Of a DNA stretch of 64,000 nt, positions 54,040 to 62,825 are shown in pieces; position 1 is the first letter of the stretch; every line of letters starts with the position of its first letter. This stretch comes from Burkholderia sp. Ax-1719 (lineage in GTDB: Bacteria > Pseudomonadota > Gammaproteobacteria > Burkholderiales > Burkholderiaceae): NCBI RefSeq assembly GCF_011753055.1, contig NZ_VWWJ01000002.1, forward strand, positions 248,001 to 312,000, given 5' to 3'. The position numbers and the translations under genes are program-made. The notes beneath the pieces are model-generated. The model was not told where the DNA came from. It saw nothing but the letters and a program-made list of their open reading frames with translations, and did no database searches.

Positions 54040-54143
54040 AGAGGCACGACGCACATGCTGGCGGGCCGGCTGGCATGTGCGTAAAAAACCATATCAATCA
54101 AGACAACTAACTTCTAGCCATTCCGGATTTCATACAGTCGATC

Positions 54144-54971
54144 ATGCCTCATTCGATACCAACACTCTGCGGCTCGCTCGCGGGCCAGCCGTTCACCTTC
54201 AATGTCAAGGTGCACAACGCCGCCTATCGCGAACTGGGCCTCGACTACACCTTCGTGAGCTTCGGCGTCGAAGATGCGCCGCTCGCCGTGCAGGCGATCC
54301 GCACGCTCGGGATTCGCGGCATGAACGTGACGATGCCGCATAAGCAGGCGGTGATTCCGCATCTGGATGCGCTGGACGAAACGGCGCGCGAAATCGGCGC
54401 AGTCAATACCATCGACAATCGTTTAGGAAAGCTGACCGGTTACAACACCGATTGCGTGGGCGCGGTGCGCGCGCTGGAAGAGGTCACCACTTTGCCCGGC
54501 AAACGCATAGCCCTGCTGGGCGCGGGCGGCGCGGCGCGGGCGATTGCGTGGGGCGCGCAACGCGCGGGCGCCAGTGTGACGGTTTTCAATCGCACAGCCG
54601 AGCGCGGGCAAAAGCTCGCCGACGATTTCGGCCTGCGTTTCGGCGGCGCGTTGCAGGACTTCGACCCCCAAGCCTTCGACGGCGTGGTCAACGCGACGGC
54701 CGCAGGCTTTCGCGCACCCGATGCGAGCCCGCTGACGCCGCATCAACTGGCTTCGCATCTGTTTGTGATGGATGCGGCATTTCTGCCGGTGCGCACCCGC
54801 CTGATTCGCGACGCCGACGAAGCGGGCTGCGCCACCGTCGACGGCACACGCATGTTGCTGCATCAATTCTGCGGGCAGATCGAGCTTTACACGGATCGGC
54901 CTGCGCCGTTCGAGGCGATGCGCATCGCGCTGCTCGATGAGATCGAGCGCGTCACGCGCAGCGCCGCCTAG
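54144..54971 (+). CDS. Shikimate dehydrogenase-like protein (AroE family, divergent substrate site)
   Basis: 275 residues. The catalytic lysine region N-V-T-M-P-H-K-Q, Y-N-T-D-C-V-G and the NADP motif L-L-G-A-G-G-A-A-R-A-I, plus N-R-T in the next strand, identify the family and suggest NADP use. The N-terminal segment that in true AroE carries the shikimate-binding S-x-S reads F-T-F-N-V-K-V-H-N here, with no serines, so the substrate may differ (quinate or another cyclic polyol). It is unlikely to be the housekeeping AroE because of its neighbours: SDR, propeller and MHS transporter. Confidence 0.85.
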   Translation: MPHSIPTLCGSLAGQPFTFNVKVHNAAYRELGLDYTFVSFGVEDAPLAVQAIRTLGIRGMNVTMPHKQAVIPHLDALDETAREIGAVNTIDNRLGKLTGYNTDCVGAVRALEEVTTLPGKRIALLGAGGAARAIAWGAQRAGASVTVFNRTAERGQKLADDFGLRFGGALQDFDPQAFDGVVNATAAGFRAPDASPLTPHQLASHLFVMDAAFLPVRTRLIRDADEAGCATVDGTRMLLHQFCGQIELYTDRPAPFEAMRIALLDEIERVTRSAA

Positions 54972-55064
54972 CAGGTTCATGCATCCAGCAGCCCGCGTCA
55001 GACGGGCGCTGGACGCGGCGAAATGGCGCCTGCATGCACAGGAGTTGAAATGGAAGGAGACAAC

Positions 55065-56468
55065 ATGAAGCAGCAATCGATTGCCATGACGGGTGCAGGA
55101 ACGCGCGCAACGCAAAGCACTCAGGCGGACGCCGCGCAAGCCAAAGTCACCTCGGCGGATCTCTACCGCGCGGCGTGGGCGGCCTCGATCGGCAGTGCGC
55201 TGGAGTATTACGATTTCGCGCTCTACAACCTGGCTTCCGCGCTGATTTTCGGGCCGTTGTTCTTTCCGTCGAGCGATCCCGCGCTGGGTTTGATCGCGAG
55301 CTTCGGTGCGTATTTCATCGGCTTCGCGATCCGGCCGGTGGGCGGCATTCTGTTTGGGGCGCTGGGCGACCGCTACGGACGCAAGTTCGTGCTGATGGCG
55401 ACGATCCTGCTGATGGGCGTGGCGAGCACGCTGATCGGCGTATTGCCCACGTATGCGAGCGTGGGCATCTGGGCGCCGATCCTGCTGGTGGGCTGCCGCC
55501 TGCTGCAAGGGCTAGGCGCGGGCGCGGAACAGGCGGGCGCAGCGGTGCTGATGGCCGAATTCGCGCCGCCGCAACGGCGTGGCTATTTTGCGGCGCTGCC
55601 GTTCATGGGCGTGTTGCTGGGCACCGTGATGGCCGCGGCGATCTACTTCGCGCTCGTGCGTGTGGAAGATATTTCGCAAACGCCGCTCTGGCGTGTGCCT
55701 TTTCTGCTGAGCGCGGTCATCATCGCCGTGGCGGTGTGGATTCGCCTGCGCCTGCGTGAATCGCCGTCGTTCGCGCGGCTCGAAGCGCGCCAGCAGATCA
55801 AGGAAAGCCCGCTGCGCCATCTGATGCGCCACTCCCGCCCGACCGTCCTCAAGGTGATTGGCCTGCGCATGGCTGAGAATGGCGGATCGTCGATTTATCA
55901 GTCGCTTGCGATCAGCTATATCGCGACTGCGACAGGGCTGAAGGGGCAGATCGGGCCGCTCGCGCTGCTGTTCGCGGGCGCATCCGGTGCCATCGTGATT
56001 CCGCTTGCAGGACTGCTTAGCGATCGTATCGGTCGCGTGAAAACATACCGCATTTTTGCGGTTTATCAGCTTGTTCTGGCGTTTCCCACCTGGTGGGTGC
56101 TGAGCCTGGGCAACGCCACAGCGAGCATCGTCATGCTGTGTGTGACGCTGGCCGGCGTGTGGGGTATGTTCGCGACACAAGGCGCTTTGCTGCCTGAATT
56201 GTTCGGCGCGCAGCATCGCTATGCGGGCGTAGCGGTGGGGCGCGAGTTGTCGGCGGTGGTGGCGGGCGGCGTCGCGCCGCTGGTGGGCGCGTCGATCATC
56301 GCTTACGCAACGTCACACTGGGGTGCGGGCCATGGCGCCGCTGGCACCGTGCTTGCGTGGATTCCGCTAGCCAGTTATGTGGCAGTCCTGAGTTTGATCG
56401 GCGTCTTGACGACGTTCCATATTCCCGAAACGCGCGGGCGCAGTCTCGACGACCTCAACGACGCCTGA
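55065..56468 (+). CDS. MHS-family metabolite:proton symporter
   Basis: 467 residues from the ATG at 55065 (GGAG eight bases upstream). Twelve helices. MHS signatures: A-S-I-G-S-A-L-E-Y-Y-D-F-A-L-Y, R-P-V-G-G-I-L-F-G-A-L-G-D-R-Y-G-R-K and G-L-R-M-A-E-N-G-G-S-S-I-Y. Relatives (ShiA, KgtP, ProP) import shikimate, dicarboxylates or osmolytes. Following a shikimate-dehydrogenase-like gene by 93 bases, it may import a hydroaromatic acid. A terminator follows at 56501. Confidence 0.92.
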   Translation: MKQQSIAMTGAGTRATQSTQADAAQAKVTSADLYRAAWAASIGSALEYYDFALYNLASALIFGPLFFPSSDPALGLIASFGAYFIGFAIRPVGGILFGALGDRYGRKFVLMATILLMGVASTLIGVLPTYASVGIWAPILLVGCRLLQGLGAGAEQAGAAVLMAEFAPPQRRGYFAALPFMGVLLGTVMAAAIYFALVRVEDISQTPLWRVPFLLSAVIIAVAVWIRLRLRESPSFARLEARQQIKESPLRHLMRHSRPTVLKVIGLRMAENGGSSIYQSLAISYIATATGLKGQIGPLALLFAGASGAIVIPLAGLLSDRIGRVKTYRIFAVYQLVLAFPTWWVLSLGNATASIVMLCVTLAGVWGMFATQGALLPELFGAQHRYAGVAVGRELSAVVAGGVAPLVGASIIAYATSHWGAGHGAAGTVLAWIPLASYVAVLSLIGVLTTFHIPETRGRSLDDLNDA

Positions 56469-56500
56469 TTTTCATTTAGGCAAGGCATTCCCGCAGTCCA

Positions 56501-56527
56501 ACGGCGGCCATTCAGGCCGCCGTTTTT
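56501..56527 (+). terminator. Rho-independent terminator after MHS transporter
   Basis: Perfect 9-bp stem ACGGCGGCC/GGCCGCCGT with a five-base loop and a TTTTT tail, 33 bases after the stop codon. It separates the SDR-AroE-transporter unit from the dehydrogenase operon. Confidence 0.9.
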
Positions 56528-56797
56528 CATTTCCGCCGCACGTTCGCGCGCTCCAGTTTCGCTTCAGTCTGTCCCCATAAAATTCTTCACGTGGAGATTT
56601 ATTGCAAATTTCGCAATACTTCTCTGCTTGACGAAGTTATGGAACCGGTTCCATAATTCGCGCCGCTTCAGAACGTCGCACCCTCTCGATGGGGAATGGT
56701 CCCGTTGGAGCGAGTTTGCGCGCGGTCGGCAAGCGTGTTGGGGCAGTGCCGCATGGCGTCGGGCCATGCGGGCAGGGCCGCGTAACCATTCAGAAAA
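56528..56797. promoter_or_regulatory. Promoter region of FAD-dependent dehydrogenase operon
   Basis: TTGACG (56628-56633), an 18-base spacer and CATAAT (56652-56657) form a good sigma-70 promoter, overlaid by a 20-bp palindrome. A further inverted repeat ATTGC-AAATTTC-GCAAT (56601-56617) lies just upstream. The transcript would have a leader of about 135 bases. The rest is non-coding as far as I can see. Confidence 0.75.
56637..56656 (+). promoter_or_regulatory. Perfect 20-bp palindromic operator
   Basis: TTATGGAACCGGTTCCATAA is fully symmetric, with no spacer, and covers the promoter spacer and most of the -10 element, an ideal repressor site. The core TGGAACCGGTTCCA fits IclR- or LacI-family operators. 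The only such regulator nearby is the IclR gene at 61967. Confidence 0.85.
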
Positions 56798-57445
56798 ATG
56801 CAAAAGATCAACCCGCAGCAAGCTGGCGACGCCTTGCGCAGTGCGCGCGATATGCACGGCGCGCCGTCCAGCGCTCGCCGGCGCACCCTGCTCAAAACCC
56901 TGGTGGCGGCGCTGACGCACGCCGGCTTCCTGGCGGTCGCGCCGAGCGCCTTCGCGGGCGCACCGTTTGGCGCGACGGATTTCGTCGCGCTCTCGCAGGC
57001 GTTGACCGGGCGCCGGAATCTGGATGTGGGCATTGGCGCGCGGCTCTTCACGGCGCTTGGCAACGCAGACCGCGGTTTTGCCGCGCGCGCGGCCGCACTG
57101 GCGCAGCGCATGCAGCCCGGAGTCACGCCGCAGCAACTGCTCGCCGCCGCAGACGCCGCGAATCTGGGCGACACGGCGCACGCCATCGTCGCCGCCTGGT
57201 ACACGGGCACCGTGGGCCACGGCACGAAAGCCGTGATGGTCACTTACGCGAACGCGCTGATGTACGGCACGGTCGGCGACGGCATGAGCCCGCCCACCTA
57301 CTGCGCGAACGGCCCGCTCTGGTGGACCGCCGAGCCGCCGCCCGCCGACGTGACGTCTCCCGCCGTGGCAGCCGCCGCTCGTCGCGCGAAAGCTGTGGCG
57401 CCAGCCGCCACGCACACCGCCGCATCCGCTCACCGATCCGCCTGA
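56798..57445 (+). CDS. FAD-dependent sugar dehydrogenase complex, small (gamma) subunit
   Basis: 215 residues. A Tat-type signal (S-S-A-R-R-R-T-L-L-K-T-L-V-A-A-L) is followed by F-V-A-L-S-Q-A-L-T-G-R-R-N-L-D-V-G-I-G, A-W-Y-T-G-T-V, Y-A-N-A-L-M-Y-G-T-V-G-D and Y-C-A-N-G-P-L-W-W, the pattern of the gamma subunit of Burkholderia FAD-glucose dehydrogenase and of sorbitol or gluconate dehydrogenase small subunits. It helps export the catalytic subunit through Tat. The C-terminus carries an Ala/His-rich extension of about 35 residues. The ribosome site is weak. It lies 17 bases before the catalytic subunit gene. Confidence 0.88.
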   Translation: MQKINPQQAGDALRSARDMHGAPSSARRRTLLKTLVAALTHAGFLAVAPSAFAGAPFGATDFVALSQALTGRRNLDVGIGARLFTALGNADRGFAARAAALAQRMQPGVTPQQLLAAADAANLGDTAHAIVAAWYTGTVGHGTKAVMVTYANALMYGTVGDGMSPPTYCANGPLWWTAEPPPADVTSPAVAAAARRAKAVAPAATHTAASAHRSA

Positions 57446-57462
57446 ACGTCCGCACCTCACCC

Positions 57463-59112
57463 ATGAAAACACCCGTATTTGAAGCGAATGGCGATGTCAC
57501 GGCTGATGTCGTGATCGTCGGTTCCGGCGTGGTCGGCGCATTGATCGCCGATCAACTCGTGAGCGAAGGCCATTCCGTGCTGATGCTCGAAGCCGGTCTG
57601 CGTATCGAGCGCGCCCAGGCCGTCGAGAACTGGCGCAACATGCCGTTCGACAATCGCGTCGGCTCCGATTTTCAGGGCCTCTATCCGCAAGCCGAGCACG
57701 CGCCCGCGCCGCTGTATTTCCCGAAGAACAACTACGTGGGCCTGAGCGGGCCGGACGGCAACAGCTTCCAGCAGGGCTATCTGCGCACGGTGGGCGGCAC
57801 GACCTGGCACTGGGCTGCTTCGTGCTGGCGCCATCTGCCAGTGGACTTCCGCATGCACTCGACCTATGGCGTGGGCCGCGACTGGCCCATCGCCTACGAG
57901 GAACTGGAGCCGTACTACTGCCGCGCGGAAGAACAACTGGGCGTGGCCGGTCCGAACGATCCGTCGATGCAGTCGCCGACCGAACGCAGCCGCCCGTATC
58001 CGATGGACATGGTGCCGTGGGGCCACGGCGACAAGCGCTTCGCCGAAGTGGTGAACGCGCACGGCTATCACTCGATTCCCATTCCGCAGGCGCGCAGCAC
58101 GCGCCCATGGAATGGCCGCCCGACTTGTTGCGGCAACAACAATTGCCAGCCGATCTGCCCGATCGGCGCGATGTACAACGGCATCCATCACGTGCAGCGC
58201 GCGGAGCACAAGGGCGCGCATGTGCTCGCGGAATCGGTGGTCTATCGCATTGATACCGACGAGCACAACCGCATCACGGCCGTGCACTGGTACGACAAGG
58301 CGCACAAGTCGCACAAGGCCAGCGGCAAGCGCTTCGTGCTGGCCTGTAACGGCATCGAAACGCCGCGCCTGCTGCTGCTCGCCGCCAACGAACGCAATCC
58401 CAACGGCATTGCGAACGCGTCGGATCAGGTAGGCCGCAACATGATGGACCACTCGGGCTTCCACTGCACCTTCCTCGCTGACGAACCGATGTGGCTGGGA
58501 CGCGGCCCCGCGCAGAGCAGCTGCATCGTCGGCCCGCGCGATGGCGATTTCCGTGGCCAGTACTCGGCGAACAAGATGATTCTCAACAACATCTCGCGCG
58601 TCGGGCCGGCGACGCAGCAGGCGCTGAAGCTGGGCCTCGTCGGCAAGGAACTCGATGATGAGATTCGCCGCCGCGCGATTTATGGCGTGGATCTGTCGAT
58701 CAGCCTGGAGCCGCTGCCCGATCCGGACAATCGTCTCACGCTGAGCAAGACGCGCACCGATCCGCACGGCCTCGCGTGCCCGGATATCCACTACGACGTG
58801 GGCGACTACGTGCGCAAAGGTGCCGAAGCCGCGCACAAGCAGCTCGAACACATCGGCAGCCTGTTTAACGCGGTGGAATTCAACATCACGACTGCGTTGA
58901 ACGCGAACAACCACATCATGGGCGGCACCATCATGGGTGCGAGCGCGAAGGATTCGGTTGTCGATGGCAACTGCCGCGCGCACGATCACGACAACCTCTG
59001 GTTGCCGGGCGGTGGGGCGATGCCGTCCGCTTCGGTTGTGAACACGACGCTGTCGATGGCCGCACTCGCTATCAAGGCGGCCGATTCGATCTCGGCCAGT
59101 CTGAAGGGGTGA
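57463..59112 (+). CDS. FAD-dependent sugar/sugar-acid dehydrogenase, catalytic (alpha) subunit, GMC family
   Basis: 549 residues from the ATG at 57463. FAD site G-S-G-V-V-G at 20-25 with a glutamate at the end of the second strand (L-M-L-E-A-G). The segment T-C-C-G-N-N-N-C-Q-P-I-C (cysteines 222, 223, 228, 232) is the iron-sulfur site known in FAD-GDH alpha subunits. The GMC C-terminal part has N-N-H-I-M-G-G-T-I-M-G and S-V-V-N-T-T-L-S-M. It has no signal of its own, consistent with co-export with gamma. It oxidises an aldose, polyol or aldonate in the periplasm and passes electrons to the cytochrome subunit. The exact sugar is undetermined. Confidence 0.92.
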   Translation: MKTPVFEANGDVTADVVIVGSGVVGALIADQLVSEGHSVLMLEAGLRIERAQAVENWRNMPFDNRVGSDFQGLYPQAEHAPAPLYFPKNNYVGLSGPDGNSFQQGYLRTVGGTTWHWAASCWRHLPVDFRMHSTYGVGRDWPIAYEELEPYYCRAEEQLGVAGPNDPSMQSPTERSRPYPMDMVPWGHGDKRFAEVVNAHGYHSIPIPQARSTRPWNGRPTCCGNNNCQPICPIGAMYNGIHHVQRAEHKGAHVLAESVVYRIDTDEHNRITAVHWYDKAHKSHKASGKRFVLACNGIETPRLLLLAANERNPNGIANASDQVGRNMMDHSGFHCTFLADEPMWLGRGPAQSSCIVGPRDGDFRGQYSANKMILNNISRVGPATQQALKLGLVGKELDDEIRRRAIYGVDLSISLEPLPDPDNRLTLSKTRTDPHGLACPDIHYDVGDYVRKGAEAAHKQLEHIGSLFNAVEFNITTALNANNHIMGGTIMGASAKDSVVDGNCRAHDHDNLWLPGGGAMPSASVVNTTLSMAALAIKAADSISASLKG

Positions 59113-59115
59113 GCC

Positions 59116-60591
59116 ATGAGGATTGCTGATCGATTCATTGGAAGCACGAAAATGGCTGTTGCCGCGCTGCTGATGGGCGCGGTGCAATTCGCATGGGCGC
59201 AAGCGCCTGGCGCCAGCGACGCCGATCCGGCCTTGATCGCCAAAGGTCACCAGCTTGCCGTTGCGGCGGACTGTATGGCCTGCCATACCGCGGTCAATGG
59301 CGGCAAGCCGTTCGCGGGTGGTTACGGCATCGCCTCGCCGATGGGCACGATTTATTCGAGCAACATCACGCCTTCGAAGACGGCCGGTATCGGCGAATAC
59401 ACGGAAGTGCAGTTCGCACGCGCATTGCGCGAAGGCGTGCGCGCAGACGGCGCGCATCTCTATCCGGCCATGCCCTACACCTCGTACACGGGCCTGACCG
59501 ATGACGACGTGCATGCGCTCTACGCGTACTTCATGCACGGCGTCGCGCCGGTCGACGCAGCCGCGCCGCAGACGAAACTGCCGTTCCCGTTCAACGTGCG
59601 CGCGTCGATGGCGCTATGGAATACGCTCTATCTGCGCGAGCGCCGTTTCGAGCCCGATCCGCAGCACGATGCGCAATGGAACCACGGTGCGTATCTCGCG
59701 AACGTGCTCGCGCATTGCAGTGCCTGCCATACGCCGCGCAACTTCATGATGGCCGAGGACGCGAAGCAGGAACTGGGCGGTGCGCAACTGGGCCCGTGGT
59801 ACGCGCCGAATATCAGCTCCGATGCGGTGAGCGGGATTGGCGCGTGGAGCGACGCGGAACTCGTGAGCTACCTGAAGACGGGCCGCGCGCCCGGCAAGAA
59901 TCAGGCCGCCGGTCCAATGGCCGAAGCGGTGCAGAACAGCCTGCAATATCTCTCCGACGACGATCTCGGCGCAATCGTCGCGTATCTGCGCAACACCCCG
60001 CCGATCCGCGACGCACGCGAGACGAAGCCTGCGTTTGCGCATGGCGCGTCCGCGAGCGTGGAAACGGATTTGCGCGGCATGCAGCCGTCGAACGCCAATG
60101 GCACGCTGACCAGCGGCGCTGCGCTCTTCAGTGGCTATTGCGCAAGCTGTCACCGCGCGGACGGTACAGGCAGCCCGAGCCAGGCGTATCCCTCGCTTTC
60201 CGCCAATACGGCGACGGGTTCGCTCAATCCGTCGAATCTGCTTGCCGCGATGCTCTATGGCGTGGATCGCGAAACAGGCGGCCAGCACGTGTTGATGCCG
60301 AGCTTTGGCGAGGACTCCTATGTTCAGCCTTTGAACGACGAGCAGGTGGCGTCGATTGCGAATTACGTGCTCGCACAATATGGCAATGCCGATGTCCATG
60401 TCTCGGTTGAGGATGTCGTCGAAGCGCGCAACGGCGGGCCACGCCCGCTGCTGGCGCGGCTGCAACCGGTGATGGTGCCGGGTATGGTCGTCGCGGTGTT
60501 GCTCGTGATCGGTCTGGCGGTGGGCTTCGTGCGTCGTGCGCGCCGGCGCGCATCGGCGCCGGTCGCCGTGACGCAGGCTGAGAAGGTATGA
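59116..60591 (+). CDS. Triheme cytochrome c (beta) subunit of sugar dehydrogenase
   Basis: 491 residues. The signal peptide ends near F-A-W-A-Q. Three c-type heme sites: C-M-A-C-H (53-57), C-S-A-C-H (201-205) and C-A-S-C-H (342-346). A C-terminal membrane helix (about 450-470: V-P-G-M-V-V-A-V-L-L-V-I-G-L-A-V) with a basic tail anchors it. It transfers electrons from the FAD/FeS subunit to quinone or the respiratory chain. It starts three bases after the alpha subunit stop and overlaps the porin gene by ATGA. Confidence 0.94.
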   Translation: MRIADRFIGSTKMAVAALLMGAVQFAWAQAPGASDADPALIAKGHQLAVAADCMACHTAVNGGKPFAGGYGIASPMGTIYSSNITPSKTAGIGEYTEVQFARALREGVRADGAHLYPAMPYTSYTGLTDDDVHALYAYFMHGVAPVDAAAPQTKLPFPFNVRASMALWNTLYLRERRFEPDPQHDAQWNHGAYLANVLAHCSACHTPRNFMMAEDAKQELGGAQLGPWYAPNISSDAVSGIGAWSDAELVSYLKTGRAPGKNQAAGPMAEAVQNSLQYLSDDDLGAIVAYLRNTPPIRDARETKPAFAHGASASVETDLRGMQPSNANGTLTSGAALFSGYCASCHRADGTGSPSQAYPSLSANTATGSLNPSNLLAAMLYGVDRETGGQHVLMPSFGEDSYVQPLNDEQVASIANYVLAQYGNADVHVSVEDVVEARNGGPRPLLARLQPVMVPGMVVAVLLVIGLAVGFVRRARRRASAPVAVTQAEKV

Positions 60592-61817
60592 CGGCACGGA
60601 TAGCAGCCACGGCGAACGTGCGCCGGATCGCCACGTTCGCCGTGTTTGGCGGCGCGGCGGCGTTTTCCGGCGCCGCCGCTGCGCAGGGCAGCATTACACT
60701 TTCAGGCATTGTCGATGGCGGCTTTGGCTATAGCAGCAACGTGCGTGTGGCGCAGACCGCGGGCGCGGCGGGGACGCCTGCCGTCTACGTGGGACAACCG
60801 AGCTACGGCTTCCAGAGCGGCACCTGGAACGGCGACCGCTGGCGTCTGATCGGCTCGGAAGACCTGGGCGCGGGTCGCAGGGCGCTGTTCGACTTCGAAA
60901 ATGGCTTCAATCTGGGCACGGGCGCGGCGGGGCAGAGCGGCCGGCTGTTTGGCCGCCAGGCCTGGATGGGTATCGCCGACGAGAACCTGGGCACGCTCAC
61001 GCTGGGTCGCCAGTACGATGCCATCGTCGATATGGTCGGCGCGATCGGTCCCACGAGTTTTCTCACGGGCATGGCCGCGCATCCCGGCGATATCGACAAC
61101 GTCGACAATAACGCGCGCATCAACAGTTCGATCAAGTACGCAAGCCCGCAACGTTATGGCCTGCAATTCGAGGCGGTCTACGGCTTTGGCGGCGAGGCGG
61201 GCAGTGTCGCGGCACGCAATGCGTGGAGCGTGGGGCTCGCATATCGCGAAGGACCGCTGAACCTTGCCGCCGCGTATCTGCATGCCAATAGCGACGCCGC
61301 GCAGGGCGCATGGAACGGCATCTATGACGGCTACTATTCGTCGTCGATCAACGAGGGCTTTGCATCGGCGGCGCGGCTCGATGTGTTCGCCGCTGCGCTG
61401 ACGTACCGCTATCGCGCGTTGACTGCGGGGCTCAACTGGAGCAACGCGCGTTACGACTCGGGCGCGGGTTCGCTATTCGCGGGCAGCGCCATCTTCGATA
61501 CGGTGCAGGCGACCTTGAGCTGGCAGGCAACGGCCGCGCTGCGCGTGGCGGGCGGCTACGGCTATACGCATCGCAGCGCCGTGAGCGACGCCGGTAGCGC
61601 GCAATATCACGAGTTCAACCTCTCGGCGTTCTATGCGCTGAGCAAACGCACCTGGCTCTACGGGCTGGTGGGTTATCAGCAGGCCAGTGGCGCCACGCTC
61701 GACGCCTGGGGCAATGCGGTCGCGGCGACAGCGTCGCTGGGCGATGTGTCGAACGGCGCGTCATCGGCGAACGGCCGGCAGGTGGTGGCGCGCTTAGGCT
61801 TGCGGCAACTGTTTTGA
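60588..61817 (+). CDS. Outer membrane porin (general porin family)
   Basis: 409 residues. Signal peptide (I-A-T-F-A-V-F-G-G-A-A-A-F-S-G-A-A-A-A-Q) followed by the trimeric porin pattern of beta-proteobacteria: S-I-T-L-S-G-I-V-D-G-G-F, W-R-L-I-G-S-E-D-L-G-A-G-R-R-A-L-F-D-F-E-N-G-F, G-R-Q-A-W-M-G-I, and a C-terminal aromatic residue (R-L-G-L-R-Q-L-F). It is translationally coupled to the cytochrome gene (ATGA), so it probably admits the sugar substrate to the periplasm. Confidence 0.93.
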   Translation: MTARIAATANVRRIATFAVFGGAAAFSGAAAAQGSITLSGIVDGGFGYSSNVRVAQTAGAAGTPAVYVGQPSYGFQSGTWNGDRWRLIGSEDLGAGRRALFDFENGFNLGTGAAGQSGRLFGRQAWMGIADENLGTLTLGRQYDAIVDMVGAIGPTSFLTGMAAHPGDIDNVDNNARINSSIKYASPQRYGLQFEAVYGFGGEAGSVAARNAWSVGLAYREGPLNLAAAYLHANSDAAQGAWNGIYDGYYSSSINEGFASAARLDVFAAALTYRYRALTAGLNWSNARYDSGAGSLFAGSAIFDTVQATLSWQATAALRVAGGYGYTHRSAVSDAGSAQYHEFNLSAFYALSKRTWLYGLVGYQQASGATLDAWGNAVAATASLGDVSNGASSANGRQVVARLGLRQLF

Positions 61818-61907
61818 AGGATGCCGACCAGGGCGGCGTCAGCTGTTTAGCGGCGAAGTTAGGGGCCCCCACCCATTGACGTCGCCGGACGATTTTGCGA
61901 TACAGAA

Positions 61908-61913
61908 TATAAT
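61908..61913 (+). promoter_or_regulatory. -10 element of IclR-type gene
   Basis: A perfect TATAAT lies within the short symmetric GAATATAATTC (61905-61915), 53 bases before the start. The -35 region is poor, which would fit regulation by the IclR protein itself. Confidence 0.5.
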
Positions 61914-61966
61914 TCCGCCGGACCCGCGCCCTGCGGTGAACCGCGTTCTCTATTCCCACTATCGCA

Positions 61967-62773
61967 ATGTCTGATACCGCGCAGAAGCCGGCCCGAGCAA
62001 GCGCTCACAAGGAAGATCGCCATTTCGTCACCGCGCTCGCGCGCGGGCTCGAAGTCCTCGCGTGCTTTCGCGGTGGCGACACGACGCTGACCAATCAGGA
62101 AATCGCCCAGCGCTGCAAGTTGCCCCGCTCGACGGTCTCGCGCCTGACGATGACGCTCACGAAGCTGGGCTACCTGATTCATCTGGAAGACACCGGACGT
62201 TATCGGCTGGGGACGGCGTGCCTCGCGCTGGGCAGTTCGATGCTCGCACGCCTGGACGTGCGCAAGCTCGCGCGCCCCATGATGCAGGAGCTTTCCGAAT
62301 TTTCGGGCGGCACGGTGTCGCTGGGCGTGCGCGACCGGCTGTCGATGCTGTATATCGAAAGCTGTCGCAGCACGGCGGCGCTCGCGCTGACCCTCGACGT
62401 GGGTTCGCGCATTCCACTGGGCACCTCGGCGATCGGGCGGGCATGGCTTGCAGCGGTTCCCGCACGCGAGCGCGAAGAGGTGATGGAGCAGATCCACGAA
62501 CTCGACGATGTCGCGTGGCCAGGCGTGCGGCGCGGCATCGAGCAGGGCGTGAGCGATCACGCCGAACTGGGTGTGACCTGCTCGTTCGGCGAATGGCAGA
62601 AAGACGTGAACGGCATTGCGCGCGCGTTTGAACCGGGCGGCGGGCTGCCGGTGATGGCGATCAATGTGGGCGGACCTTCCTTTTCGCTTACGCCGAAATT
62701 TCTACTCGACGAAGTGAAACCGCGGCTGTTGCACATGATCGCGCAACTGGAAGCCGCCATAGCGGGACGATAA
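61967..62773 (+). CDS. IclR-family transcriptional regulator
   Basis: 268 residues. N-terminal winged HTH (F-V-T-A-L-A-R-G-L-E-V-L-A-C-F, then T-N-Q-E-I-A-Q-R-C-K-L-P-R-S-T-V-S-R-L) and C-terminal GAF-like effector domain (L-G-T-S-A-I-G-R-A-W-L-A, G-V-T-C-S-F-G-E-W, P-V-M-A-I-N-V-G-G-P). The V-T-A-L-x-R-G-L-x-V-L-x-C-F opening is like PcaU/PobR-type regulators of aromatic or hydroaromatic acid catabolism. It follows the dehydrogenase-porin operon and is the likely ligand of the palindrome at 56637. A terminator follows immediately. Confidence 0.93.
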   Translation: MSDTAQKPARASAHKEDRHFVTALARGLEVLACFRGGDTTLTNQEIAQRCKLPRSTVSRLTMTLTKLGYLIHLEDTGRYRLGTACLALGSSMLARLDVRKLARPMMQELSEFSGGTVSLGVRDRLSMLYIESCRSTAALALTLDVGSRIPLGTSAIGRAWLAAVPAREREEVMEQIHELDDVAWPGVRRGIEQGVSDHAELGVTCSFGEWQKDVNGIARAFEPGGGLPVMAINVGGPSFSLTPKFLLDEVKPRLLHMIAQLEAAIAGR

Positions 62774-62778
62774 AGGTG

Positions 62779-62825
62779 AAGGCGCAGACACGGCGATAGC
62801 CGGTGTGTCTGCGCCTTTTCTTCTT
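62779..62825 (+). terminator. Rho-independent terminator after IclR-type gene
   Basis: Perfect 13-bp stem AAGGCGCAGACAC/GTGTCTGCGCCTT with a 13-base loop, followed by TTCTTCTT. It starts 6 bases after the stop codon. Confidence 0.88.
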
